The translations under genes and the position numbers were made by a program. Under the pieces are notes generated by a model, which was not told where the DNA came from, ran no database searches, and saw nothing but the letters and a program-made list of their open reading frames with translations. From positions 1 to 55,806 of the forward strand of contig JAFCZZ010000002.1 of the NCBI GenBank assembly GCA_019314085.1: a stretch of DNA of 55,806 nt. The letters are read 5' to 3'. Origin of the DNA: Deltaproteobacteria bacterium (GTDB lineage: Bacteria > Desulfobacterota > Syntrophia > Syntrophales > UBA2210). This document shows, piece by piece, positions 34,601 through 40,931 of the stretch. How positions within the stretch are numbered: position 1 is the first letter of the stretch; each line of letters starts with the position of its first letter.

Positions 34601-35080
34601 ACCTACTACTCCAACGCCCTCCTCGACATATCAGGCTCTCCGCGATACCTCCTCGGCTTGATAGGGGTGGCAGGCAGTGCTCCGGGAGACACGACGCCCC
34701 CCACGATAGTCAATAGTCCTACAACGCCCCAGACGCTCAAACAGGGGCAGACGCTGTCCTACTGGCAGTTCGGAGACAAGAACCCGTCGGACTACTACAT
34801 ATACAGAAACGGGACGCTTGTAGACAGCGGTAGCTGGACCAACGCCACTCAGATTACGTATTCGATCCCATCGACGCTGACGGTGGGACTCTACAACATA
34901 ACGTGCAAAGCCACCGATACAGCGGGAAACAAGGTCGTCTCTACCGTCTGGGTGACGGTAACAAAGAGAGCCACTTGGGTAGGACCTGTCTTCGTCCTAG
35001 CAGCCGCAGGTGCGGTCGCAACAGCGGCGAAGTATGCTAGGAAGGCTTGGGACAAGCTTAGAAGGAGGCTGAGTAGATGA
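28625..35080 (+). CDS. Giant secreted multidomain surface protein
   Basis: ATG 28625 gives 2151 residues with a signal peptide (basic MKRGR, hydrophobic core to about residue 25) and a C-terminal membrane helix (about 2118-2135) with a basic tail. Parts in order: beta-rich region; Ig-like domain (about 422-508); alpha/alpha toroid of the prenyltransferase/squalene-cyclase repeat type (about 517-828, QNADGGWDD, QSDDGGWGYW); a region shaped like CehA-type PHP hydrolases (about 850-1120) but lacking the usual H-x-H; another Ig-like domain; a barrel-like region (about 1460-1790); a final Ig-like domain (about 2022-2112) repeating the Y-x-N-G-(S/T)-x-x-D-S-G-S-W motif of the first. There are dozens of N-x-S/T sequons. 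It is probably a receptor-binding spike or surface adhesin. Confidence 0.8.
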   Translation: MKRGRSVSWILLFLVLSALVPLVPTRPPDKTLPDVKALPTYSPYPSSSLSALASPDPGTLNVTDQGTWRQIDLLDENGNTIRYRVLETFGTYLPQTRVDIDYGSAFSYNLTYSTTEYVCEDVTFQLRGADTCTDLAGENITVMEQSGSMYRLRWDYLAESDEINATGYIYMTFYDHLGIAVFSSDITANEVNSSIVNFDVFWEIEANAGFFDDDGTATASNYTLLNQTYFQADLTNGNMGHFAAMYNDVTSSGSWTNSLQWDNYPASAQIQRVVKADNAAPAAGETGKSCMIYKITTGYTSNQYWHQWDADGVDYTLQNAVTMTTGSWVGFDFGSAAYEMSATNRVCEWTVDGAYSLYTPIWKITGLSGNTSNYRLKNGTNVMTKGTDYYCHWNGTNGVMYIWFTEMNGNSQSFTLEETPTGNAPVLNSPADQEWVNGTTGHTIDWIVTDADSTNGTYTVYKNGSTFDSGSWTNNTNLAISIDSLTVGYWNMTILASDGSLTDTDTVYVNVLHTIQDWINDRQLGTYDWGPENITYDVLNNKWISADSNSYSTAYAVAAFKNLSGGPIKNEANVISRVQGWQQADGHFTSGLQAFYRYWEQYWSVWALKELGSQPTNATGLVSWINSEQVVKTSEAYWTLSSTYQPYTHGEDRFSQTFAAVMSVLMLPNTGTANISNWNLVENYILNRQNADGGWDDTNATESNEAPATGYTYGNRSLVPYTWMAVEMLHAAGISVPNNASTADWLNKTQSDDGGWGYWNGDNSTNIWCTFAALRTLEILGYAPKNKTAAEQFLKNCQGNTGFAWRPQLLEILEATYYGVKALSILGVTVPANGSHTAWEPSTPQGNIYLWQAETFGMEPGRGDDPSGAIAEFYSQAGFDFIAPKQATSTRVAEANDYSSKHGLGINVTRAYEDYGANPWIPGIPDVMDHCHDWIVATGSPNTARDRPIEDHVTEMVDSVKAAGGVGGFYMPANMIDSIWMDLNWKTDIFETGHFMVLTGHYWQDPWWSGSNPGIGPLFERWANNRTAFPNADAHKSVWQDGDHHAYIYRGFFIAPNNTIDGLKYAIQRGWTAVARAQPSGSAYPTKYYDWDPSYVYMWGYKNVVQWIDSNQSQWQWWDADAGHPTVNIVVYPISNGTKNSYDYDNKATNETSTWNSTRDGALFRIYYHSPSAYCTINWVSIGTEKWTHNWSVNLYHANWTADDVDYADYKWFEFTDLPMGTWNVTIGYTLVGDGYHKYSRTFDIGAVPAPYIRITNIANRTLRNGSKIQVAVDVSSNSALENLWYGWDTTPTTSLASPYEITVGLPDGSHQLNLRATDGNYTVTKTFYFVVNSTARLGGAWVGPSDSKDIWDNDKISRWFDIYPYFPPCDGNATIWALMYGQSSPKLCYQKRYAQYSKVFEEGWVAFTNHSKYDGQFTLWHANISLAPGMNVTWWIMYDDSTNSSKRWFKALPDPFQSYYGLGLLESWSEQSWSASTLLDKLDQVNATFVIPITTWGQKSGTTDRYYYPFANQSDLYPAEDGSIQTNALYLEDWISQLDTKDPNRTKYFLAWFFYHRSFRDESPMEIPCPRTQEEWDAVVDKLLSIVAKEPSFVAFVLDQEYASYHEVEELWRLYRDWDDNSDLTMNSTEEEKHIVETFLDPIRAARWIDYGGQPHGTYRWNSHVLPERANLRPSVNHFQHCDANGGTPEYFRQIGYAVPGYLSGNVNWVPGLLTMGVSPSCSDLATDYKLHWTNETHGTSTQWDDFGFADQLLYAFLLNPRWVTLWVSGAWDDTTEPYAFTQDEKDFANDIALIFKEIPYISNLTYTYRPSGGTLATLSYSELGTKPAWFSCNASQGLYYSIMKETGSMYQLVVSNLNRTESKVLNVTIGSGLFTQLGVSELAAFNAEDGSGWTKLADASGQRDFQISLSNCTYKVYKFGVPFEVLGLPFDYDGWNFTAHSDYPSKSSLNPISYDYDTKTLSINVSSPLGQFFAYYVPSGESWSLVINGTTYYSNALLDISGSPRYLLGLIGVAGSAPGDTTPPTIVNSPTTPQTLKQGQTLSYWQFGDKNPSDYYIYRNGTLVDSGSWTNATQITYSIPSTLTVGLYNITCKATDTAGNKVVSTVWVTVTKRATWVGPVFVLAAAGAVATAAKYARKAWDKLRRRLSR

Positions 35081-35307
35081 GTCGAGACGAGAAAGACGAG
35101 AATAAAGGCTATGCCACAACGATGGATAGGATTAGGAACAGCAAAGCCGTGACGAGGAAGATACTAGCGATCAGCACGACGGTTGTGCTACTCTACATGC
35201 TGATCGCAGGGATCGAAGTGCCCTCTTGGTTCATAGGGCAGTGGGGAGCCATCCTCGGATTCTACTTCGGCGGCGAGCTGGGAGCCGAGCAGCCGCAGAG
35301 AGGTTAG
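35077..35307 (+). CDS. Small membrane protein after the giant gene
   Basis: The 76-residue protein overlaps the giant gene stop (ATGA). It has a charged N-terminus and two hydrophobic segments (about residues 29-45 and 50-66, the second glycine-rich). It resembles holin-like or membrane-anchor proteins in size and layout only. Co-translation with the spike suggests a membrane partner. Confidence 0.55.
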   Translation: MSRDEKDENKGYATTMDRIRNSKAVTRKILAISTTVVLLYMLIAGIEVPSWFIGQWGAILGFYFGGELGAEQPQRG

Positions 35308-36389
35308 GCCCCCGGTGTATAGGTGAGGGTTCCATCTGTACCCGTGCTGCCTATGTGTAGTGATCCCCACCAGACGTCGACGCCCGCTATAGGACGCTCC
35401 TGACCATTCTCCAAGCGGTACGCATATATCTGCACAGGGCTTCCAGCAATCGCTGGATCAGGCGATACGCGGAGAAACCCCTTCTCCTTGACGGAGATCT
35501 CGACTGGGTCGAAGACGTAGTCCGGGTGCTCCGCGGTTACGACGACCCTCGGCGTTCCATCACCTCCTATCAGCCTCTCCATCTCTATGCGGACCCTGCC
35601 TTTATGGTTTTCGACTGGCCGAGAGTAGTACCAAGCCAAGTCGTGGTCCCACCTCCAGTACCGCAGGGGGTATTTTTCATAGTCATAGCTCGAGATGTTG
35701 TTCATCTGCCCGTTCATATCGGCATACGGCCAGCAGGGATACGGCCTGTTGAAGGTCTCTTCGAACCACTTGTGCTCCTCGAGGGTCTGCCTGTAATTCG
35801 TCTTTAAGCCCATCCACCTCGAGGCACAGGCCCTGCAGCGGACGCACAGCGTCGAGGTGCAGAGACCCCTACTCGATACCTGTCCATCCATCTGGGGGCA
35901 CTGCCCAGCTAGCACGATGCCGGATGTCCCACAGTGATACAGAGGATCGAAATGTATGGTATTGTAATCGGCTTGTCCACCGCCACAGTCACAGCCCAAG
36001 GCGTGGCTCATTTCGTGCCAGAATGTTGCGGGAGGGAGAAGTTGATCTGGAGAGGAAAGCCTCTGCACCGCATATCCAGGTCGACACTCCTCCCCCCCAT
36101 AGATCATGTTGCTGGCGACTATCCAGACGCCTGACATGTTGCAGCCGTGAGTGAAATCGGTTCTAGATGGTTTCAGCTCGTCGGGTAGCTGGCTCCACCT
36201 CGGGGTCCCGGCCACGTTGAGTTCGGCTCTATACCTGACGGCTTCCTCCTTGGTCAGCATCAATAGATGCCAGTAGAACTCTTCCTCTGGGAATATGAAG
36301 GGCCATAATCCTAGCCAGGCGAGGAGGTTTGCCCAGAGCTTTTCGAAGGGCTCCGACTCGTAGCCGACGAGGTAGAGGCACTGCCTCAT
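35304..36389 (-). CDS. Zincin-type metalloprotease-like protein
   Basis: The 361-residue protein has H125-E-M-S-H129-A-L-G132-C-D-C, an HExxHxxG zinc site. In metzincins the third ligand (H or D) is eleven residues from the first histidine; here that residue is C135, with D134 beside it. The middle is cysteine-rich (CGTSG, CPQ, LCVRCRAC), suggesting disulphides or more metal, and the C-terminus forms an Ig-like domain (IAGVDVWW...TGTDGTLTYTPG). No signal peptide is obvious. It could process virion or host surface proteins. Confidence 0.65.
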   Translation of the reverse strand: MRQCLYLVGYESEPFEKLWANLLAWLGLWPFIFPEEEFYWHLLMLTKEEAVRYRAELNVAGTPRWSQLPDELKPSRTDFTHGCNMSGVWIVASNMIYGGEECRPGYAVQRLSSPDQLLPPATFWHEMSHALGCDCGGGQADYNTIHFDPLYHCGTSGIVLAGQCPQMDGQVSSRGLCTSTLCVRCRACASRWMGLKTNYRQTLEEHKWFEETFNRPYPCWPYADMNGQMNNISSYDYEKYPLRYWRWDHDLAWYYSRPVENHKGRVRIEMERLIGGDGTPRVVVTAEHPDYVFDPVEISVKEKGFLRVSPDPAIAGSPVQIYAYRLENGQERPIAGVDVWWGSLHIGSTGTDGTLTYTPGA

Positions 36390-36410
36390 CCTGCCGCCTT
36401 CTTGTTCTGC

Positions 36411-36626
36411 CTACGGGTCTTTGACAACGGCTTGGAAAGCTTTGTATATCTTCACAGCCTCTGCCTTGTCGATCTTGTCGTCGGCCATAGCCGCGTCGAG
36501 GACTTGTAGGGCATCCGCAATAGCGTGCAGCTTAGCCTTGGCTACCTGGTAGTAGTGGTTTCCCACTATGTAGCTTAGGAGAAGGGTTATCACGGCTGCT
36601 ATGACAGATGCTAGGAGGTCTTCCAT
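36411..36626 (-). CDS. Small membrane-anchored helical protein
   Basis: The 71-residue product has one N-terminal membrane helix (about residues 6-22) followed by an amphipathic helix and an EF-hand-like loop pattern (DDKIDKAEAVKIY). It has its own TATA box. The layout resembles small phage lysis or membrane-adaptor proteins; the function is unknown. Confidence 0.55.
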   Translation of the reverse strand: MEDLLASVIAAVITLLLSYIVGNHYYQVAKAKLHAIADALQVLDAAMADDKIDKAEAVKIYKAFQAVVKDP

Positions 36627-36655
36627 ACAACCACCAGTAATTGCTAGCCTTCCAG

Positions 36656-36665
36656 CCTTATAACT
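36656..36665 (-). promoter_or_regulatory. TATA box for the minus gene ending at 36411
   Basis: On the minus strand AGTTATAAGG lies about 30-39 bases before ATG 36626, in an AT-rich gap between two minus-strand genes. Confidence 0.5.
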
Positions 36666-36671
36666 ATTTGA

Positions 36672-37070
36672 CTATTGGCTGAAGAAGGCGGAGAGTTCGG
36701 CTACTAGCATCTTGTACCTCTCGTAGAGCTCCGGTGCCTTCTCTTTCAGCTCGGCCCACTTGACAGACTCCTCTTCGTTGATAAAGTAGCCCGAGCCCCG
36801 TCCATAGGTGTATCTCGCCTGATACGCATATCCGTCCAGAGGCGGGCTGGAAGGCAACCTGTGTGCAACTCTAGAAAGACCGCAGAGGGGACATGCAAGA
36901 TGGGGAACCATAGTTCCCATGGCGATGGCCTTCCTCTTCCTAGCTTCGCGGGTTGCAAGCCTAGCCTCGCGGCGCTGTGCCTCGGTTACCGCTCGATGCT
37001 TCCACCTCACATGGCCACCGAGCCCCTGCTTGGTGGAGAAGACCGCGCCACAATACGGACAAGTATACAT
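36672..37070 (-). CDS. C2H2 zinc-finger protein
   Basis: The 132-residue protein begins with a classical C2H2 finger (CPYCGAVFSTKQGLGGHVRWKH, quoted in parts: CPYC, then H-x4-H), continues with a basic helix, and has a second CPLC pair with a nearby H. Small C2H2 proteins are common in archaeal viruses as transcription factors. It is probably a DNA-binding regulator, with targets unknown. The coiled-coil gene lies directly upstream on the same strand. Confidence 0.7.
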   Translation of the reverse strand: MYTCPYCGAVFSTKQGLGGHVRWKHRAVTEAQRREARLATREARKRKAIAMGTMVPHLACPLCGLSRVAHRLPSSPPLDGYAYQARYTYGRGSGYFINEEESVKWAELKEKAPELYERYKMLVAELSAFFSQ

Positions 37071-37075
37071 ATCCC

Positions 37076-37321
37076 TTATCCCAGCCTTCTGCCTGTTCTG
37101 CTTCTTCTGCCTCTCTGCTTTTCGACTCGCTCTTTTTCTGCCTGTGCCTGCTCTAGTAGCTCCTCCAACGTTTTTATCCTGCTCTTCAAGGCAGCGATCT
37201 CCCTGCTCATCCTAGCGGGCAAGCCTTGGAGAAACAATAGCTCCGATTTGGCACGCTCCAGCTTCTTCTCTATGTCTCTGGGTGTGATGGATCTGACTGA
37301 TTTAACTGATCTGACTGTCAA
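37076..37321 (-). CDS. Small coiled-coil protein
   Basis: The 81-residue product starts at TTG 37321, overlapping the stop of the ribbon-helix-helix gene. It is a long charged helix with heptads and a strongly basic C-terminus (RGRRSRTGRRLG). It may bind nucleic acid or dimerise with the regulator. No family is recognised. Confidence 0.5.
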   Translation of the reverse strand: MTVRSVKSVRSITPRDIEKKLERAKSELLFLQGLPARMSREIAALKSRIKTLEELLEQAQAEKERVEKQRGRRSRTGRRLG

Positions 37322-37551
37322 GTCTTGTCCCAGCCTTTGGATCTGAAGTACTGCCGCATATCCTCTATCATCAGGTCCTTCAACTCTCGGGGAAGCTCTA
37401 TCCTAAACGTCTTCTCCTCATAGGCCGTCAGCTTGAGTAGGAAGCGCGCCGTCTCGCTGATAGAGTCGAACTTCAACTCTTCCTGCTTACGCTTCAGATA
37501 GTCGTAGAGAGAGCCCTCCACTCTTATCCTGATGGTCTCGGTCCTAGTCAA
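37318..37551 (-). CDS. Ribbon-helix-helix regulator with adjacent operator
   Basis: TTG 37551 is chosen (77 residues): it follows GGGGGAT and is downstream of the transcript start expected from the TATA-like tract near 37600. The earlier in-frame ATG would lie upstream of that start. The protein has the strand RTETIRIRVEGSLYDYL and helices with SISETARFLLKL. Its leader contains two TGTGCCACA sites, so self-repression and control of the divergent gene at 37655 are likely. Confidence 0.65.
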   Translation of the reverse strand: MTRTETIRIRVEGSLYDYLKRKQEELKFDSISETARFLLKLTAYEEKTFRIELPRELKDLMIEDMRQYFRSKGWDKT

Positions 37552-37571
37552 ACCGAATCCCCCAGGGGGAA

Positions 37572-37594
37572 TGTGCCACAGACTTGTGCCACAA
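37572..37594. promoter_or_regulatory. Double operator between divergent genes
   Basis: TGTGCCACA occurs at 37572-37580 and 37586-37594, the second within the perfect palindrome TTGTGCCACAA (37584-37594). The two copies are 14 bases apart, next to the AAAATATAAAAT tract that can serve as a TATA box in either direction. This is a textbook arrangement for a small dimeric repressor such as the adjacent ribbon-helix-helix protein. Confidence 0.6.
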
Positions 37595-37620
37595 AATATA
37601 AAATGCACTGTCTCTTAAAA
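37594..37620 (+). promoter_or_regulatory. Promoter of the gene at 37655
   Basis: Two TATA-like tracts, AAAATATAAAAT (37594-37605) and CTCTTAAAAG (37611-37620), precede the start by 35-60 bases. A very strong ribosome site, AAAGGAGGTGAAAAG, lies at 37639-37652. Confidence 0.55.
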
Positions 37621-37654
37621 GACTTTCCAGAACCGAGAAAGGAGGTGAAAAGTC

Positions 37655-37894
37655 GTGGCACTCGGCCAGAAGGGTCAGACGGCTGGACGCGTTATCAACA
37701 CGCCCTACGGGACCAGGGTTTACTGGAAGCCTTCCCTTGGGAAGATCGTCTTCAGGAAGCCCGGTGTCATCAGAACCTCGGATAGGGTGATCGAGAGGAA
37801 CCGCAAGTGGGCAGCCGCGCCGCCTGCCTCCAAGTGCAAGGGGCTCCCGTGGCGCGAGTTCGTCCGCTGCCTGAGCAAGGAGGCACCGCGATAG
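37655..37894 (+). CDS. Small basic protein with strong expression signals
   Basis: The 79-residue basic protein starts at GTG 37655 behind one of the best ribosome sites in the window and a strong promoter, and is followed by pyrimidine tracts likely to terminate transcription. It stands alone on the plus strand inside a minus-strand region. The sequence shows beta-type strands with K/R and two cysteines near the end. It is probably abundant: a nucleoid-like or virion core protein is possible. No family is recognised. Confidence 0.6.
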   Translation: MALGQKGQTAGRVINTPYGTRVYWKPSLGKIVFRKPGVIRTSDRVIERNRKWAAAPPASKCKGLPWREFVRCLSKEAPR

Positions 37895-37997
37895 GGCACC
37901 CGATAGGGTGAACCATCCCCTACTCCCTATTTCCCTCCCTATGCTACCCTCCCTGCCTCCCTGCTCTACGTCTAGGTACCTCTAGATCCCCTATTCC

Positions 37998-38010
37998 CCT
38001 CTTTTTTTCC
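37998..38010 (+). terminator. Pyrimidine-rich terminator after 37894
   Basis: The 110 bases after the stop are almost pure C/T blocks and end with CTTTTTTTCC (38001-38010). Archaeal transcription stops at such T tracts. It lies between convergent genes. Confidence 0.5.
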
Positions 38011-38028
38011 CAACCATACACTTAGAGT

Positions 38029-38352
38029 TCAGTCCTTTTCAGACGGGCCTTTCTCCTTCTCCCTCTTCTTCTCCCGCCACTTAATGGCACAGAGCTTCAT
38101 TCGCTGGGTAACTGGCCCGGAATGCTCCTTCAAACAGTTCGTTATAAAGGCTTGGTACTCGCTCCGTGTCCCAGCCCCTTTCACCTTGGAGCTTCTATGA
38201 GAGACCTCTTCTATCGCGATGATGTCGTTTTCGCAGGTGGGGATTGCTCCAAGCTGGTTTATAATGTCTTGATCCACCTTGCCTTTTAGCTCCCAGGCCA
38301 GTCTGTTCTTGAGCCATACATCCATACAGACTATTGCCCGCCGCTTCGCCAT
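38029..38352 (-). CDS. Hypothetical basic protein
   Basis: The 107-residue protein has an alpha/beta N-terminal half (IVCMDVWLKNRLAWEL) and a lysine/glutamate-rich tail (KKREKEKG). It is not recognised. The start is four bases after the stop of the thioredoxin-like gene upstream, so it is in the same operon. Confidence 0.5.
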   Translation of the reverse strand: MAKRRAIVCMDVWLKNRLAWELKGKVDQDIINQLGAIPTCENDIIAIEEVSHRSSKVKGAGTRSEYQAFITNCLKEHSGPVTQRMKLCAIKWREKKREKEKGPSEKD

Positions 38353-38355
38353 CTG

Positions 38356-38724
38356 CTACTTCTCCGCGTTCTCTGCTTTTAGAAATCGTTTGAGATCCTC
38401 GGCATCCTTCTCGGGGGAGAGGCTTGGCACGAACCTATCGACCTCCCTCCCCGATCTGAACTTTATGAGGGTGGGGGCGGCACGGACGTCGAGCCTCCTA
38501 GCGACGTCGAGGCAGCTATCATTCTCATCTATTGTGACCTCTGCTATCAGCTCGTTTATCTCGCCGTCTCCGTCAAGCTTCTCGATGATAGCCTCGACGT
38601 ATTCGCAGGAGGGGCACTCCGGCGTCTTGATTATGAGTGTGAAGTCGTGCTTCTGGGTGAGGTGGCGTAGTGAGTCCCAGTTGCAGGCGAACACTTCGCC
38701 CTCCTCAGCGCCCTCCTCAGGCAT
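38356..38724 (-). CDS. Thioredoxin-fold protein with CPSC site
   Basis: The 122-residue protein has strand FTLIIKTPECPSC with the redox pair C-P-S-C, then a helix, an acidic strand, and the cis-proline loop AAPTLIKF, all in thioredoxin order. It is likely a thiol-disulphide oxidoreductase in the cytoplasm. A good ribosome site (GGAGGAG) precedes ATG 38724. The nearby cysteine-rich zincin and virion proteins are possible clients. Confidence 0.75.
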   Translation of the reverse strand: MPEEGAEEGEVFACNWDSLRHLTQKHDFTLIIKTPECPSCEYVEAIIEKLDGDGEINELIAEVTIDENDSCLDVARRLDVRAAPTLIKFRSGREVDRFVPSLSPEKDAEDLKRFLKAENAEK

Positions 38725-38769
38725 ACTATCTCCTCCTACCGCTGAGACGACGCCTAGTTACATCCGTTC

Positions 38770-38997
38770 TTACACTTCCAGCGACTTGACTTTGAATCCC
38801 AGCTCGGGTGAGGCGTAGAAGGCTTGGATGCGGTAGAACATGGTTGGGTCACTATCGGTGGTATAGCACTTGCCCCCATCGTAGTTGGAGCAAAGAGTGA
38901 CGTGGCCGTCCTCCCATAGCACAACCCGTATCTTGAGGGGTTTGCCGTCTTTGAAGAGTTCAACCGCCTTCACAACGCGGACAGGTTCGTTCTTCAT
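38770..38997 (-). CDS. Small hypothetical beta-protein
   Basis: The 75-residue product shows a run of short strands (RVVKAVELF, KIRVVLWEDGHVTLC) like a small barrel or ubiquitin-like fold. GGAGG precedes ATG 38997 at good spacing. No function is recognised. It is a minus-strand operon member. Confidence 0.5.
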   Translation of the reverse strand: MKNEPVRVVKAVELFKDGKPLKIRVVLWEDGHVTLCSNYDGGKCYTTDSDPTMFYRIQAFYASPELGFKVKSLEV

Positions 38998-38998
38998 C

Positions 38999-39343
38999 TT
39001 ACAACCTCCTTCTCAGGGGGAGCACCCACTTACATGAGCACTTCTCCGCTGTTGTATCGGTTACGCTGTCCAAGAGCTTGAGCTTCTGCTTGTCAAGCAC
39101 GCGGCTGAGTTCATAGAGGTCGGCCATAGTCCCCTTGCCTGCCTCCACGCTTTCACGGGCATCGTCCATTATGTCCTCCTCTCTACCAGAGAAAACCCTC
39201 CAAGAGAAGAGTAGTGCCGACAGGTTGCACTGACCCGCCTTGAGAACTAGTCTGTTTGCAGCGGCCTCGTAGTTGCGCAGCGTTAGATCCGAGACTCCGA
39301 CTCGGCGTCCAATCTGCTTGATCTGCTCTATGTACTCTGCCAC
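38999..39343 (-). CDS. Helical hypothetical protein
   Basis: The 114-residue protein starts at GTG 39343 behind AAGGAGAG. It is mostly helical, with three cysteines in a C-terminal CSC...basic tail. The first 30 residues (IKQIGRRVGVSDLTLRNYE) could form a helix-turn-helix. The function is unknown. Confidence 0.5.
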   Translation of the reverse strand: MAEYIEQIKQIGRRVGVSDLTLRNYEAAANRLVLKAGQCNLSALLFSWRVFSGREEDIMDDARESVEAGKGTMADLYELSRVLDKQKLKLLDSVTDTTAEKCSCKWVLPLRRRL

Positions 39344-39373
39344 ATAGATCTCTCCTTGGACCCCTTCTGGCTT

Positions 39374-39577
39374 TCACTCCCTTCTGCAAACCCGCTTGGC
39401 CTCGTCCCAGGCCATACGGATGGCATCGCGGAAGTGCATCTTCTTCTCCTCCATCTCTAGCCAGGCCTTGCAGAGGACCCAGCTCCTTATGCCTCTGAAG
39501 TCCCAGCAGCTCGGAGGCTCTTTGAGTCTAAGCTGGCACTTGGCCGAGATGGGATCGGGCTCGGGATCGTCGGCCAT
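39374..39577 (-). CDS. Small hypothetical protein
   Basis: ATG 39577 is taken as the start (67 residues), preceded by GGTGGTAGG; TTG 39589 is an alternative. It contains three or four cysteines and a helical C-terminus rich in W, M and K. It heads the minus-strand operon that ends at 38029. No family is recognised. Confidence 0.5.
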   Translation of the reverse strand: MADDPEPDPISAKCQLRLKEPPSCWDFRGIRSWVLCKAWLEMEEKKMHFRDAIRMAWDEAKRVCRRE

Positions 39578-39690
39578 CCTACCACCCAAAAAAGAGGGGT
39601 TCGCGGGCTTATGAAGCTTTCTCTTTGCAGCCCTTTACAATCGTTGGCTTAGAAGCTTAGATATTAGAACCTTGAAGGGGAGGTGAGTAT

Positions 39691-39888
39691 ATGGAGTCGA
39701 TAAAGGCTTGGGAGCTTATGAAGGAGGGAATCCGGAGCACCATTAGGCAGAGGATTCCAACGTTGAGTCCGAGCGAGATTGAAAAGACGCTTAAAGAGAT
39801 AGAAGAGGCTTGTGCGGGGATGCCGCCGGACGAAGTGGCTGGATGTGCCTACAGGGTGATCGAGGAGAAGGCCCGTGAACTCGAATAG
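39691..39888 (+). CDS. Small helical protein
   Basis: The 65-residue product is preceded by GGGGAGGTGAG at ideal spacing. It has two to three helices with two conserved-looking cysteines. Its end overlaps the following gene by 14 bases. The function is unknown. Confidence 0.55.
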   Translation: MESIKAWELMKEGIRSTIRQRIPTLSPSEIEKTLKEIEEACAGMPPDEVAGCAYRVIEEKARELE

Positions 39889-40882
39889 GCAGGGCTGGGA
39901 CTCGGGGGAGCCGAAGAGCCGGCTTGAACAATACGAAGAGACGTCAGATTTCTTCCGGCGGGCGGAGCTGATACTCTACCGCCTCGCCAAGTTTGCCAGA
40001 CACGACACGACCTATAAGGGTCACTGGCTCGAGCCGTATAAGAGGCTCTACCGGATTCTCAACGACCCTGAAAGCGAGCTTGAGTCTTGGGAAAGGTGGC
40101 AGGGCTACGACCCCGATGCCTCGATGTGGAAGCGGTTTGTCTGCACGGCGAACAGGTATCTCGCCTGCGCCATGAAGATGGGTCTAAGCCCGCCCTGGTT
40201 GAGGAAGCCCCAGGTTATGTTCGAGCTGACTGATCGGCATCCCGACTGTGTGGCCTATTCAGAGGCCGCTGTGGATTCCTTCCCCGTCGTCTCGGGCAAG
40301 GAGATCAGCGATACCTACGTCTCGCAAGAGGACCTCCTGCTTATGGAGTGCTGGAAGGAGAAGAAGGTTCCCATCGAGGCGATAGAGAAGGTCTACATAG
40401 ATCCGGGGGCCGAGGCAGAGGTCGCGAGGAAGGCGGAGGAGTTTGCCAAGAGGCATGGCCTACCCGTTGAGAGGAGGATCCCGTGTCCCTCCGACGAGGA
40501 GGAGAGAGAGAAGTACGAGACTTGGGGCCTGGACGACGAGAAGCTATCGTGGCTTGTCAAGTATCTGGGGGCTAGGAGGCAGGTTTGCGAGTGTGGGAGG
40601 CCGCCTGACGACTCGGTTGTCGCTGCACTGGCGGAGAAGTTGGATGAGGCTCACTTAGAGTTGCGGCCCTACGGGGCTTCCGACGCGATAGCGGTTAGGA
40701 ATGAGAGGCTTCGAGAGTCCCCGCTCTACGGGACGCCTCCTCCTCCTAAGGCTTGCGACAACCCCGAGGCGGGGAGACATCTTGTTGAACACGCGATTGA
40801 GCTTGAGAGAGAGCTGGGGTTAAAGCCCCAAGAGGTTCCAAAGGCCTTGGAGGAGGCTTCGCAGAAGGTTAAAGCCATCTAA
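39875..40882 (+). CDS. Hypothetical protein, replication/integration region
   Basis: The 335-residue protein starts at GTG 39875. It is mostly helical and charged, with scattered cysteines (CECGRP near residue 230 may bind metal together with others). It is not recognised. Position before the integrase and overlap with a small upstream gene suggest an element-maintenance role, but nothing in the sequence proves this. Confidence 0.5.
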   Translation: MNSNRQGWDSGEPKSRLEQYEETSDFFRRAELILYRLAKFARHDTTYKGHWLEPYKRLYRILNDPESELESWERWQGYDPDASMWKRFVCTANRYLACAMKMGLSPPWLRKPQVMFELTDRHPDCVAYSEAAVDSFPVVSGKEISDTYVSQEDLLLMECWKEKKVPIEAIEKVYIDPGAEAEVARKAEEFAKRHGLPVERRIPCPSDEEEREKYETWGLDDEKLSWLVKYLGARRQVCECGRPPDDSVVAALAEKLDEAHLELRPYGASDAIAVRNERLRESPLYGTPPPPKACDNPEAGRHLVEHAIELERELGLKPQEVPKALEEASQKVKAI

Positions 40883-40897
40883 GCCGCCGAACAGCAA

Positions 40898-40907
40898 GTT
40901 ATAAATA
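40898..40907 (+). promoter_or_regulatory. TATA box of the integrase gene
   Basis: GTTATAAATA is centred about 28 bases before ATG 40932, a classical archaeal spacing; GAGGAG also precedes the start. Confidence 0.7.
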
Positions 40908-40931
40908 CTAATTTCCTCTGAACGAGGAGCC

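Noticed and set aside
37584..37594. Palindrome as an integrase attachment core
   Set aside because: A second copy of the same half-site 14 bases away and its location over a promoter fit an operator much better.
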